A stretch of DNA of 64,000 nucleotides from Roseburia_D yibonii (lineage in GTDB: Bacteria; Bacillota; Clostridia; Lachnospirales; Lachnospiraceae), in the NCBI RefSeq assembly GCF_014297335.1, contig NZ_JACOQH010000009.1, positions 1-64,000 on the forward strand, written 5' to 3'. Below the pieces are notes generated by a model that worked only from the letters and a program-made list of their open reading frames with translations, was not told where the DNA came from and made no database searches. This document shows positions 43,729 through 52,681 of the stretch, one piece after another; the first letter of the stretch is position 1; each line of letters begins with the position of its first letter. Both the position numbers and the translations under genes were made by a program.

Positions 43729-43742
43729 AGGAGGTGCAAAAA

Positions 43743-44159
43743 GTGCTGGCAAGTGCATATCAACCGTATTTATATTTACCAAGACCGGTTTCCAGGAGAC
43801 ATCCCATGGATGTAGGACGCAGGGCAAAACAGTTTGCTCCATTTGCGGCACTTCGTGGACTGGATGAAACAATCCGGCAACAGGAAATCATTTATGAACC
43901 AAAAAGAGATTTATCTGAGGAAAAGAAAAATGAGTTGGATATGAAATTAAGGATCCTGGCATATGGAATGAAGATACAGGCAACTTATTTTCAAAAGTCA
44001 TGGAAGAATCCATTAATTGGTCAGTACCATACATTATCTGGAACCGTAGAATTTTTTGATCCATCAGTCCACTTACGGATTGATGATACCGAGATTCAGA
44101 TCCAGGACATCTGTGATCTGACTGGTGATGTATTTGAAACTATTGAAATATCATGTTAA
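43743..44159 (+). CDS. YolD-like protein (138 aa)
   Basis: Matches the YolD-like family (PF08863): RPVSRRHPMDVGRRAKQFAP then FAALRGLDETI at the start and a DICDLTGDVFE end. YolD proteins are encoded beside Y-family polymerases and are thought to be their functional partners (UmuD-like). The GTG at 43743 sits nine bases after AGGAGG; an earlier GTG overlaps the ribosome site. It lies 14 bases after the polymerase gene. Confidence 0.85.
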   Translation: MLASAYQPYLYLPRPVSRRHPMDVGRRAKQFAPFAALRGLDETIRQQEIIYEPKRDLSEEKKNELDMKLRILAYGMKIQATYFQKSWKNPLIGQYHTLSGTVEFFDPSVHLRIDDTEIQIQDICDLTGDVFETIEISC

Positions 44160-44393
44160 TTAATCACAGCGGAATTTTTTATACCGGAAAGAGTGTGTGG
44201 TAGCTGGTGGAAGGATAAAAAAGGATGCACAGATCGACAAAGCAGATCTGATCAGAATAGAAATCGTGCTGTTCGTGCAGCTTTGGCACTTACGGAATGG
44301 ATGGCATGATGCTCATAAGGCGGATTTGATTTCCCTTTGGTCCGTTGAGTAATAAATGGAGAAATATCTTATTGCTTAAAGGAGGAAGCCTAT
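44160..44393. other. Gene-free stretch after the YolD gene
   Basis: No open frame with a ribosome site, tRNA or clear hairpin is seen in these 234 bases. They may be decayed coding sequence. Confidence 0.5.
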
Positions 44394-44621
44394 ATGGGAT
44401 CAGGTGCTATTAAATGGCATGTACACTGCTCTGTATGCGGAGCATTTATTGAAAAGAGCGCACAAAGCGATTCAGAAGTGGAGTGCAAAAAATGTCGCAG
44501 TACATTGGAGATATTTGTAAAGGATGATATGGTGTCGGTTCGTCCGATCCACATCAGAGATGAACAATTAAAGTCCAGGATGCGGACGTATTCCCGAAAG
44601 ATGATGAATCAGGGATCATAA
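44394..44621 (+). CDS. Small zinc-ribbon protein (75 aa)
   Basis: Two cysteine pairs, HCSVCGAF and ECKKCRST, in the first 45 residues suggest a treble-clef or rubredoxin-like zinc site. The tail is basic. AAAGGAGG precedes the ATG. I do not recognise a named family. Position between a damage-response pair and a sigma-like operon suggests a regulatory or nucleic-acid role, but this is not shown. Confidence 0.7.
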   Translation: MGSGAIKWHVHCSVCGAFIEKSAQSDSEVECKKCRSTLEIFVKDDMVSVRPIHIRDEQLKSRMRTYSRKMMNQGS

Positions 44622-44634
44622 CAGAATAGAATGA

Positions 44635-44826
44635 GCTGTCTGTAGTAAGCGTTGGATTTGGCAGGAACCATCAAGAACGCACCAGACAGCAAGAGTTTGT
44701 CAAGGAGCTGAACCTGACTGGAATCACTAAGAGCCCGGCAAAACATTTACGGATACACTGCAAGATCAGAAGTATTTTCTGGTTTTGGAGATTGTTGAAG
44801 TATTTGTTTTGTCGGGCTTTTTTGAC
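44635..44826 (+). terminator. Structured 3' region with large-loop terminator
   Basis: AGCCCGGCAAAAC (44732-44744) pairs with GTTTTGTCGGGCT (44806-44818), 13 bases with one G-T pair, and is followed by T6. The 61-base loop holds a second small stem. Just upstream GCTGTCTG (44635-44642) pairs with CAGACAGC (44683-44690). The size of the loop is unusual for a simple terminator and may indicate a stable small RNA. Confidence 0.55.
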
Positions 44827-44865
44827 GTATTTCGAAAAAATTTTAAATTTTTTTGTCGTACCCCA

Positions 44866-44902
44866 CTGTAAAACAGGCTCTCAGCGTTTCGTTATATAGA
44901 GG
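44866..44902 (+). promoter_or_regulatory. 37-bp conserved motif, copy A
   Basis: Begins CTGTAAAACAGGCTCT and ends CGTTTCGTTATATAGAGG. It differs from copy B (45931) at only three positions. It lies 70 bases before a small cysteine protein gene and 380 before the sigma-like gene, after an AT-rich stretch. See findings. Confidence 0.8.
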
Positions 44903-44972
44903 TTGAATTCTTTTTTGCAAAAAAAATTGTAAATAGAGATTTTGATAATATGACACAAAGGAGGAAGCAAAG

Positions 44973-45107
44973 ATGACCGAAATCGAATACCAGGAATTTG
45001 TAAGGCGTTGTCCTTACGATGCTATGGGCGATTATTCCATGTTTCGCAAACAGCAAGCAGAGAATAAATCAGAGTGCATTCAGTGCAAATCCCAAAATGA
45101 GCAGTAA
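44973..45107 (+). CDS. Small cysteine-containing protein (44 aa)
   Basis: An ATG with AAAGGAGG nine bases before it opens MTEIEYQEFVRRCPYDAMGD and ends with CIQCKSQNEQ. Three cysteines could bind a metal. It is co-directional with the sigma-like gene and placed between motif copy A and that gene. I do not recognise a family. It is short, so its reality rests on the ribosome site and position. Confidence 0.6.
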   Translation: MTEIEYQEFVRRCPYDAMGDYSMFRKQQAENKSECIQCKSQNEQ

Positions 45108-45148
45108 TCTAACATACTAATTATGTAAGCAGATTATGCGTTATCAAG

Positions 45149-45224
45149 GAGTCGCGGACTCCCGTTCAAAAAAAACGGGTGAGTTCGTGACCTCTTGTGC
45201 TGCAGTCCTTTATGTCTGTGCAGA
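45149..45224 (+). promoter_or_regulatory. Structured leader of the sigma-like gene
   Basis: Three stems follow each other: GGAGTC/GACTCC (45149-45154 with 45158-45163), CCCGTT/AACGGG (45162-45167 with 45175-45180) and CTGCA/TGCAG (45201-45224). The first two share bases 45162-45163 and so compete. This may be a regulatory leader between the small cysteine gene and the sigma-like gene. Confidence 0.45.
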
Positions 45225-45281
45225 AATTTCATAAAAGATGGAAAGAACCACCCGGAGCCGAAAGGCAGAAAGGTGGTCATT

Positions 45282-45902
45282 ATGTTGACATTAAAAGAAC
45301 TGAAGAAAATCGTGAAAGTTGCTGATATGGAGAAAAGAATCCCAAGCGTGAAATCCTTGAAAGAACACAAAGTTGTAGTAAAAGAAATGATCAATGCAGA
45401 TACAACGATCTCTGTTTATGATCACGGATATGTGCTTTATACAGCGGGAAATCAATCAACCGTATTTCCGCTTCATAGTTGTGATGACTATGAATATGTG
45501 AGTGTAACTGGCGATAACAAGGAATTTAATAAAGAGTTCTTTGATAATGAAAACTGGTATATCCGTCTGCTGATGGAGGCTGAAGACCGTATGGCATACA
45601 GCCAGAGCAAAATCAGCACCAATCATGGTGTATTTTCTAACAGCGATGTTACAGATGATGCGGAGATTATGAGAGGATCTTCAAAAGATTTTGTTGACGA
45701 TGTTATCGACAGAGAAATTCTGCATGCGCTGATCAAGGAATTGACAGAGAGGCAAAAGATGGTACTCAATCTGGTTTATTTCGAAGAAATGCGTCAGCAG
45801 GATGTCGCAGATTATCTGGGAATCAAACAGCAGAGTGTAAATGACCTCCTGAACAGGGCATTAAAAACGATGAAAAAAAAGGCGGAAAACGAAGAATTTT
45901 AA
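45282..45902 (+). CDS. Element-encoded sigma-70-like factor (206 aa)
   Basis: The C-terminal ~60 residues are a sigma region 4 helix-turn-helix: ELTERQKMVLNLVYFEEMRQ then QDVADYLGIKQQSVNDLLNR. The N-terminal ~130 residues are not an obvious region 2, so it may act as an alternative or accessory factor. The ATG at 45282 follows AAAGGTGG; the frame opens earlier without support. It ends 28 bases before motif copy B. Sigma-like genes at this place are typical of Tn1549-type elements and are presumed to activate transfer genes. Confidence 0.78.
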   Translation: MLTLKELKKIVKVADMEKRIPSVKSLKEHKVVVKEMINADTTISVYDHGYVLYTAGNQSTVFPLHSCDDYEYVSVTGDNKEFNKEFFDNENWYIRLLMEAEDRMAYSQSKISTNHGVFSNSDVTDDAEIMRGSSKDFVDDVIDREILHALIKELTERQKMVLNLVYFEEMRQQDVADYLGIKQQSVNDLLNRALKTMKKKAENEEF

Positions 45903-45930
45903 AAAAATTTCAAAAAAATTGAATTAGACC

Positions 45931-45967
45931 ACTGTAAAACAGGCTCTGAGCGTTTCGTTATATGAAG
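45931..45967 (+). promoter_or_regulatory. 37-bp conserved motif, copy B
   Basis: Begins CTGTAAAACAGGCTCTGAGC and ends GTTTCGTTATATGAAGG, 28 bases after the sigma-like gene and about 400 bases before the surface-protein gene. It is preceded, like copy A, by a run of A and T. Confidence 0.8.
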
Positions 45968-46375
45968 GGTTTGCATAGAACACCTTCATGTACCTTGAAA
46001 AATGAATAGCCTGCCCGGAGTGATATTTGGTTTGAACATGCATAGAGCGAAAAGCTGCGTGTCTGCCAGAAGAAAACGTATCAGAGATGGAAACTGATAT
46101 AGGAACGGATCCGGGAAAGAAAACAGGAAAACGCTTAAATCTTAAATCAAAATAAAATGTCTGAATCTAAAAAGAGGATGACAGTAGAAATCATGTGGCG
46201 GTATTTGTGACAAACAGGTACCGCCATATATTTGTGCTGTTATCTCAGCTTGTGCTGACTGTCCCAAATAGCGCAAATTTCAGGAAAGGAGGCGATCATC
46301 TTCGTATAAAAGATAATATGCAGAAACTAACAGATAACCATACACAAAAGAATCAGAAAGGAAGGATTTAAGAGA
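45968..46375 (+). other. Long leader region of the surface-protein gene
   Basis: No gene above 20 codons with a good ribosome site. One clear hairpin, TGGCGGTA/TACCGCCA (46196-46203 with 46219-46226), and an AAAGGAGG near 46285 with no well placed start codon are seen. AGAAAGGAAGG at 46355 serves the surface-protein ATG. The length suggests a regulated 5' untranslated region starting near motif copy B. Confidence 0.5.
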
Positions 46376-49300
46376 ATGAACGTGAAAAAGAAAGCACGCA
46401 GGGTGATGTCCGGTTTACTGACTGCAGTAACAGTTCTATCGACGGTACTCTCTCCCGCTGTTGCCTATGCTTCTGATGATGCCGGATCTGTAAAAAAGAT
46501 TCCGTATTATGAGGAGATCAAGGATCAGTTGGATGAAGATGAAGTGGTAACTGCAAAGGATTATGAGATCAAGGTTGGAGACAATTTCGATGTAAAGAGT
46601 GATTATACCGGTCTTACGATCCAGGATGACAGCAAAGTAAAAGTTACATTTCAGGAAGCAAAAGATACGGACGGGAATGATTTTTCTACCGATTATGCCA
46701 ATTCCTATAAGGCAGTCTATTATGTAGAACCACAGACAACGGATCACCCAACCTACCAGATCAATCGAAAGATCGTGGTAAAAGAAGCGGATCAACAGAA
46801 AGATTCGCAGTCAGAAAGTTCTTCTGATCAGGATGCTGGTTCTTCCGATAAGACAGAAACAGAGGATTCTGAGGCTGACTCGTCTACAGAGGAAACTGAT
46901 GCTGCTGACACGGAGAGCAAAACAGAACTGACAGAAAAAGAATTTGATGCAGAAATCGAAGCAACGGAGGATCAGGAGACCGTTGATCCGGAAACAGGGA
47001 TCACACTCTCAGAGGTTATGCAGGAAGCTGTTGACCAGGAAGTTGCTCTTGCAGATCTTGAAGCAGGCGAAAGTATTACTTTTGATATGCCAATGATGCT
47101 TGCTTCCGGTGAAACAGGAACAAAATCAGTCACAGTTACAGCCGGCTCCTGGTACTATTACGCAGACTATGGATTAGGTTCTTATCTGACTTGTCCATAT
47201 TATGTGAAATGGGGAAGCATCAATGCGACAGCATACTGTGTTGAACCATCGAAAAAAGGACCGGGAAATGGAACTTATACGATCCAGAAACTTGCCGATG
47301 GAAAGACACTTGCAAAGGTCTGCTATTACGGAACAAAAGCAAGTGATGAGAATGGTTTCTTCGATGAGAAACATCCGGATTTTCCGGCAGGAAAGAGATT
47401 CATCATTACCCATCTTGCAGCAGCTTATGCAAATGGATCCAGTGACTGGGCATCCGGAACCAATGCAACAGGAAAGAACCTGGCAATGGAACTTTACAAT
47501 TATTGTGTAAATATGCCGGACATTCCGTCTGTAGATATGAGCTTTTCCGAATCTAATGTAAAGGCTTATGTGGAAGGAAACAGCCAGCGAACAAGCGTGA
47601 TCACATTCAAAGCAGATAAACTGCAGACAATCACATTTAAGTTGCCAAGCGGTGTAAAGCTTGTAAATGTGACAACCGGTAAAACAAGTGCTGCAGGAGC
47701 AAGTGTAGAAATCAGTGGAGGTACACAGTTTTATCTGACAGCACCACTTGATCAGGCAGAGAGCGTCAGTGCTACATTTTCTTCTCGGATGAAGGGAAGC
47801 ATTGATAAAGAATACTCTGCTTACAAGATTGTAACAGGATCCGGAACACAGGACCTGGCTCTTGTTTTCGGTGAAGGTGTCGGAAATGAGAAATATGTGG
47901 ATTTTAAAGTAACCTGGACAAAAGAATGCAAAGTATCCATTGTAAAGAAAGATCAGGATACAGGAAATGCACTGGCTGGTGCAGTGTACGGGATCTATTC
48001 CGATGCTGCATATACAAAGCTGATCGCAGAGATGCCTGCAACTGATCAGAATGGTGCTTCACAGCTCACAATGGAGAAAACACAGGAAGTTGTTTATCTG
48101 AAAGAAATCTCTGTTCCAACAGGGTATCAGATCGATACAAAGTCTTATAATGTGACTCTTGCTATCGGAAAGACAACGACCAAAAATGTAACAGACAAAC
48201 GTGTAAATGCAAAGATCAACATTGCAAAACAGGATGCTGAGACAGGGAATGCAGCACAGGGTGATGCAACGCTGGAAGGTGCAGTATATGGCCTTTATGC
48301 AAGGGAAGATATTGTTCATCCGGATGGAAGAACCGGAACGATCCATAAGAAAGACAGCCTGATCACATCCCTGACAACGGATAAGAATGGCGAAGCTTCT
48401 GTATCGGATCTCTATCTTGGAAAGTATTATCTGAAAGAGCTTAGTGCTCCGGTGGGATACGTACTGGATCCGACAGAACATGAGGTGGACTGTACTTACG
48501 AAGGTGCTACTGTTCCGACAGTAGAAAGAACTTCTGTATGTAAAGAAACTATCATCAAACAGCCATTTCAGATCATCAAGGCAGCAAACAACGGGAAGAC
48601 CGATGCAGATCTTCTGCAGGGAGTTGGTTTTTCAGCATGGCTTGTCAGTGATCTGAAAGTAAAAGCAGATGGAAGTTATGATTTTGACTCAGCCAGACCA
48701 GTTGTACTGACTGCAGATGGCCAGGCAGAAATGTTTACCGATGAAAAAGGATATGCAAGATCGATTCCGCTTCCATATGGAACTTATGTGGTAAGAGAGA
48801 CCACAAGCAAACACAACTATGCACCGGTTGATGATTTTATAGTGAAGATCACAGAGAATCATCCGGATACACCGCAGACATGGCGAGTGCTTCTGGATAA
48901 AGAATTCAAAGCAAAATTAAAGATCATCAAAAAGGATGCAGAAACACAGAAATCTGTACTCCTGGCAAATACAGAATTCAAGGTATATGACCTGGATAAC
49001 CAGAAATATGTGGAACAGACAACATCCTATCCGAAGCCAACGGTACACAAATCCTATTTCACAAATGAGGAAGGATACCTGGTACTGCCAAAGAATCTGA
49101 AACCTGGCAACTACCGGATTGAGGAAGTGACGGCACCCGATGGGTACACAATATCCAAAAACTATGTGACAGTTGCAGTTGATACAGATACTGCTTATCT
49201 GACCGATCCTGTCACAGGAGATGCAGTCATTGATGTGGAATATACCAATGCCCCGGTCAAAGGTCAGTTAAAGATCTATAAACAGGGTGAAGTGTTAAAG

Positions 49301-51637
49301 GGATTTGATAAGGACTTCCAGTATGAAATGGCTGGACTTGCAGGTGCTGAATTTGAAGTCTATGCGGCAGAGGATATCTATACTGCCGATCATCAGGTAG
49401 ATGCAGATGGACAGAGAACTTTGTACTTTGCAAAGGATGCACTGGTGGCAACCGTTACAACGGATACAGATGGTTATGCAACTGTAAAGAATCTTCCACT
49501 TGGCAGATACTATGTCAAAGAGAAGAATGCACCGGACACTTATGTGTTAAATACGGTGCCGGAAAATGTCGAATTTGCTTATGCAGATCAGGATACCGCA
49601 GTGATCGAGAAAGAAATCTCTGTCACAGATGAACGACAGAAAGTGTCGATTACGGTCGAAAAACAGGATGCTGAGACAGGCAATACAGTAGCCGGAGCAG
49701 TGTTCGGTATTTACAATGCAAAAGACATTCAGACGAAAGATGGAAAAGTGATCGTCAAAGCAGATACTCTTTTACAGGAAATGACTTCTGATGAAAAAGG
49801 TCAGGCAGCATGTACACTGGATCTTCCACTTGGAAGCTATTATGTAAAAGAACTGAAAGCACCAGATGGATTCGTATCTTCGGATGAAGTACTGAGATTT
49901 GATGCTTCTTATCAGGGGCAGGATGTACAGACAGTAACATTAAAATCCGTAAAGAAGAACCAGCCGACAACTGTTGAGATCACAAAATCAGATGCAACAA
50001 CCGGTGTAGAACTGGATGGAGCTTATCTGAAAGTAACGGATAAAGATGGAAATGTAGTAGATAGCTGGACATCTTCCAAAGATGCACCGCATGTGATCAA
50101 ATATCTGAAAGTGGGTGAGACTTATACCCTACATGAAGAGTTTGCACCGCATGGTTATCTGGTAGCCAATGATGTGACATTCACAGTCAAAGATACCGGA
50201 GAGGTTCAGAAAGTGGAAATGAAGGACGAGGTACCGGTTGGTGAACTCATCATCAACAAAAAGGGAGAATTTCTGGATTCTGTTACGCTGGCCGATAAGG
50301 TCAAAGGTGTGGTGGAACACATTTTCAACTATGTAACCGGAAAACTGACAGATGTTACGTTTGAAGTCTATGCTGAGGAAGACATTAAGGCTGCCGATGG
50401 CGTCAGTGACGATTACTATAAAAAGGATGAACTGATCGCAACGATCAAGACAGATGAAACCGGTATTGCAAAACTGGAAAATCTTCCACTTGGTAAATAC
50501 TATGTGAAAGAAACAGGAACTGCTTACGGTCATGTACTGGATGGTGAGATTCGTCATGTAGATCTGACTTACGTGGATCAGAATACACCAGTTGTAGTCT
50601 ATGACAAAGACTGGCAGAACAACCGCCAGAGAGTAGAAGTCAATGTACTTAAGAAAGAAAAAGATTCTGACCGTACATTGGAAGGCGCTATCTTTGGATT
50701 ATTTGCCAAAGAAGACATTAAGTCTGAGACAACAGGTAAAGTCCTGATCGAAGCCGATGAGATCATTGAGCTGAAATCTACGGATGAAGAAGGAAAGATC
50801 ACATTTGTTGCAGATCTTCCAATAGGAGCAACTTACTATGTAAAAGAGCTCTATGCACCGGACGGATTCGTAACCAACGATGAAGTAAAGGAATTTACCT
50901 TTGAGTATGCAGGTGAAGATCAGCCGACAGTCACTTATGATTTTACCTTTGATAATCAGCCAACCGTCGTTGAATTTACCAAATCCAGTCTGACAACCGG
51001 AAAAGAACTTCCAGGATGTAAGCTGAAAGTGGTAGATGCTGATGGAAATATCGTGGATGAATGGACTTCCGGTAAAGAAGCACATGTGATCCGTGAGCTG
51101 ACTGTCGGAAAAGAATACACACTGGTTGAAACAAAACCTGCTGATGGTTACGTGACAGCTGAAAGCGTAAAGTTCACGATCAAAGATACTGCCGATGTGC
51201 AGAAAGTTGAGATGAAGGATGATGTAACGAAGGTGAAAATCTCCAAACAGGATATCGCCGGAAAAGAACTTCCGGGAGCGAAACTCACAATCCTTGATCA
51301 GGATGGAAAAGTTGTGGAAAGCTGGACCAGTACAGAGAAAGCACATTACATCGAAATGCTTCCGATCGGAAAATACACTCTCCGTGAAGAAACGGCACCG
51401 GATGGCTATCTGGTTGCAAAAGATGTGGAATTCGAAGTAAAGGATACCTGTGAAGTACAGCATGTAACTATGGTGGATGAGAAAAAACCGGCAGAAAAGA
51501 CACCGGAAGGTGGAAAACCTGTCAGTGATTCACCAAAGACTGGGGATAACACCAATCTGTGGCTGTGGTTTATGCTTCTCGGCATTGGTGCGACTGGTAC
51601 AGGAGCCCTTGCATTTATGAGAAAAAAGAAACACTAA
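46376..51637 (+). CDS. SpaA/Cna-B repeat surface protein with SPKTG sorting signal (1753 aa)
   Basis: Signal peptide (residues 1-33, ending AVAYAS), an acidic Ser/Asp/Glu-rich linker (to ~240), then a thioester-type domain (~245-380) with TAYCVEP. After it, about eleven SpaA/CnaB modules (~518-1702) each open with a K-x-D-x-x-TG-like strand (for example KQDAETGN) and carry an E in EL/ET-APxGY, consistent with Lys-Asn isopeptide bonds. The end is SPKTG (1719-1723), a membrane helix and RKKKH, so it should be anchored by a sortase preferring (S/P)PxTG. It probably mediates mating-pair or host adhesion. No sortase lies in the window. Confidence 0.88.
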   Translation: MNVKKKARRVMSGLLTAVTVLSTVLSPAVAYASDDAGSVKKIPYYEEIKDQLDEDEVVTAKDYEIKVGDNFDVKSDYTGLTIQDDSKVKVTFQEAKDTDGNDFSTDYANSYKAVYYVEPQTTDHPTYQINRKIVVKEADQQKDSQSESSSDQDAGSSDKTETEDSEADSSTEETDAADTESKTELTEKEFDAEIEATEDQETVDPETGITLSEVMQEAVDQEVALADLEAGESITFDMPMMLASGETGTKSVTVTAGSWYYYADYGLGSYLTCPYYVKWGSINATAYCVEPSKKGPGNGTYTIQKLADGKTLAKVCYYGTKASDENGFFDEKHPDFPAGKRFIITHLAAAYANGSSDWASGTNATGKNLAMELYNYCVNMPDIPSVDMSFSESNVKAYVEGNSQRTSVITFKADKLQTITFKLPSGVKLVNVTTGKTSAAGASVEISGGTQFYLTAPLDQAESVSATFSSRMKGSIDKEYSAYKIVTGSGTQDLALVFGEGVGNEKYVDFKVTWTKECKVSIVKKDQDTGNALAGAVYGIYSDAAYTKLIAEMPATDQNGASQLTMEKTQEVVYLKEISVPTGYQIDTKSYNVTLAIGKTTTKNVTDKRVNAKINIAKQDAETGNAAQGDATLEGAVYGLYAREDIVHPDGRTGTIHKKDSLITSLTTDKNGEASVSDLYLGKYYLKELSAPVGYVLDPTEHEVDCTYEGATVPTVERTSVCKETIIKQPFQIIKAANNGKTDADLLQGVGFSAWLVSDLKVKADGSYDFDSARPVVLTADGQAEMFTDEKGYARSIPLPYGTYVVRETTSKHNYAPVDDFIVKITENHPDTPQTWRVLLDKEFKAKLKIIKKDAETQKSVLLANTEFKVYDLDNQKYVEQTTSYPKPTVHKSYFTNEEGYLVLPKNLKPGNYRIEEVTAPDGYTISKNYVTVAVDTDTAYLTDPVTGDAVIDVEYTNAPVKGQLKIYKQGEVLKGFDKDFQYEMAGLAGAEFEVYAAEDIYTADHQVDADGQRTLYFAKDALVATVTTDTDGYATVKNLPLGRYYVKEKNAPDTYVLNTVPENVEFAYADQDTAVIEKEISVTDERQKVSITVEKQDAETGNTVAGAVFGIYNAKDIQTKDGKVIVKADTLLQEMTSDEKGQAACTLDLPLGSYYVKELKAPDGFVSSDEVLRFDASYQGQDVQTVTLKSVKKNQPTTVEITKSDATTGVELDGAYLKVTDKDGNVVDSWTSSKDAPHVIKYLKVGETYTLHEEFAPHGYLVANDVTFTVKDTGEVQKVEMKDEVPVGELIINKKGEFLDSVTLADKVKGVVEHIFNYVTGKLTDVTFEVYAEEDIKAADGVSDDYYKKDELIATIKTDETGIAKLENLPLGKYYVKETGTAYGHVLDGEIRHVDLTYVDQNTPVVVYDKDWQNNRQRVEVNVLKKEKDSDRTLEGAIFGLFAKEDIKSETTGKVLIEADEIIELKSTDEEGKITFVADLPIGATYYVKELYAPDGFVTNDEVKEFTFEYAGEDQPTVTYDFTFDNQPTVVEFTKSSLTTGKELPGCKLKVVDADGNIVDEWTSGKEAHVIRELTVGKEYTLVETKPADGYVTAESVKFTIKDTADVQKVEMKDDVTKVKISKQDIAGKELPGAKLTILDQDGKVVESWTSTEKAHYIEMLPIGKYTLREETAPDGYLVAKDVEFEVKDTCEVQHVTMVDEKKPAEKTPEGGKPVSDSPKTGDNTNLWLWFMLLGIGATGTGALAFMRKKKH

Positions 51638-51705
51638 TTAAATAAGAATGAGCGTTCATGGAAACCGAAAGGAATCTGTGGACGCTTTTTTAGATGGGAG
51701 AAACC

Positions 51706-51849
51706 ATGAGAAATATCATTATTTTTGTTGCTCTTCTGGGAGCAGCGGCAATATTTACAGTTTTGTATTGTCTCATTGCTGCCGGAAGTCAGGCAGAGAA
51801 AAAACTGACAGAAATCATGAGAAAAGAGGAAGAACAGAATGAAGACTAA
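51706..51849 (+). CDS. Small single-pass membrane protein (47 aa)
   Basis: MRNIIIFVALLGAAAIFTVL forms one membrane helix followed by a charged tail (EKKLTEIMRKEEEQNED). The ribosome site is GGGAG. Its stop overlaps the next gene's start by 11 bases. No family is recognised; similar small genes lie upstream of pcfB in related elements. Confidence 0.65.
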   Translation: MRNIIIFVALLGAAAIFTVLYCLIAAGSQAEKKLTEIMRKEEEQNED

Positions 51850-52117
51850 TAAAGATCTGATCATAGAACCAAATGCAGCTATTGAGGGAAGAAAGTACAG
51901 CGAAGAAAAGCCATGGTCCTGCAAGTACTGTTACTGGTGGGGAGGCAAAAAGAAAGGCTGTAGCTTGAAACAGTGCCACTATCTGCTTCCGGAAAAGAAA
52001 AAAGCAGTAAAAACAACACCATGTGGTGGCTGTCCGTATGGAAAACATGTTCCATGCATCGGATATTGTATTGCCCGTCTTCATTCTGAAATGAAAGGAA
52101 AGAAAGGACGTGGGTAA
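51839..52117 (+). CDS. Cysteine-rich element protein (92 aa)
   Basis: Nine cysteines in the central region, including SCKYCYWWGGKKKGCSLKQC and PCGGCPYGKHVPC, suggest one or two metal clusters or zinc knuckles. The tail is basic. It is coupled to the gene before it and contiguous with pcfB. Function is unknown. The cysteine spacing is compatible with an iron-sulfur cluster, but this is speculation. Confidence 0.7.
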   Translation: MKTNKDLIIEPNAAIEGRKYSEEKPWSCKYCYWWGGKKKGCSLKQCHYLLPEKKKAVKTTPCGGCPYGKHVPCIGYCIARLHSEMKGKKGRG

Positions 52118-52681
52118 TTGCAGGAAGAAGTAAATCAGAAAGTGATCAGCCTGAGCATCCAGGGAGTCAAGATCACTGCCAGTGTGCTAAAAGCAGCCCT
52201 TCGGAAGTTCCTGGAAATGGACAACCGGAGGAAACAGGAAACAACGCAGGTGAAAATGGCTGAAAAGACCGGACGGGCTCAGGAGAAAGGAAGGGAAAAA
52301 GCCCGAAAAAAGATTGAAAAGAAAAAGCCACATGGAAAGCAGACCATCAAGCAACTGAATGCACAGGGAGTACAGCTTTCCAACATAAAGATCACAGATG
52401 AAAATATCAAATCCTTTGACCGTGTGGCAAGAAAGTACGGGATTGATTACAGCCTGAAAAAAGAAGTCGGTGCTGATCCACCAAAATATCTGGTCTTCTT
52501 TAAGGCTAAAGATGTGGATGTGATGACAGCGGCTTTCCGGGAATATGCCGGAGTAGAACTGAAAAAGAAACAGGCGAAGAAACCATCCGTCAGAAAGAAA
52601 CTGCAGAAATCTGTAGAAAGAAAAGCAAAGCACCGCCAGCGTGTGAAGCAGAGACAAAAATCCAGAGGTCAGGAACGATGA
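52118..52681 (+). CDS. PcfB family (DUF3801) transfer protein (187 aa)
   Basis: Matches DUF3801/PcfB: ALRKFLEMDNRRKQETTQVK then GKQTIKQLNAQGVQLSNIKI, then FDRVARKYGIDYSLKKEVG. PcfB is a relaxosome/coupling accessory in pCF10-type conjugation. The C-terminus is very basic. It starts at TTG directly after the previous stop and overlaps the VirD4 gene by 4 bases (ATGA). Confidence 0.85.
   Translation: MQEEVNQKVISLSIQGVKITASVLKAALRKFLEMDNRRKQETTQVKMAEKTGRAQEKGREKARKKIEKKKPHGKQTIKQLNAQGVQLSNIKITDENIKSFDRVARKYGIDYSLKKEVGADPPKYLVFFKAKDVDVMTAAFREYAGVELKKKQAKKPSVRKKLQKSVERKAKHRQRVKQRQKSRGQER

Noticed and set aside
47930..51480. Tandem DNA repeat in the surface-protein gene
   Set aside because: The repetition is at protein-domain level (SpaA/Cna-B modules) with diverged DNA, not a simple nucleotide repeat.
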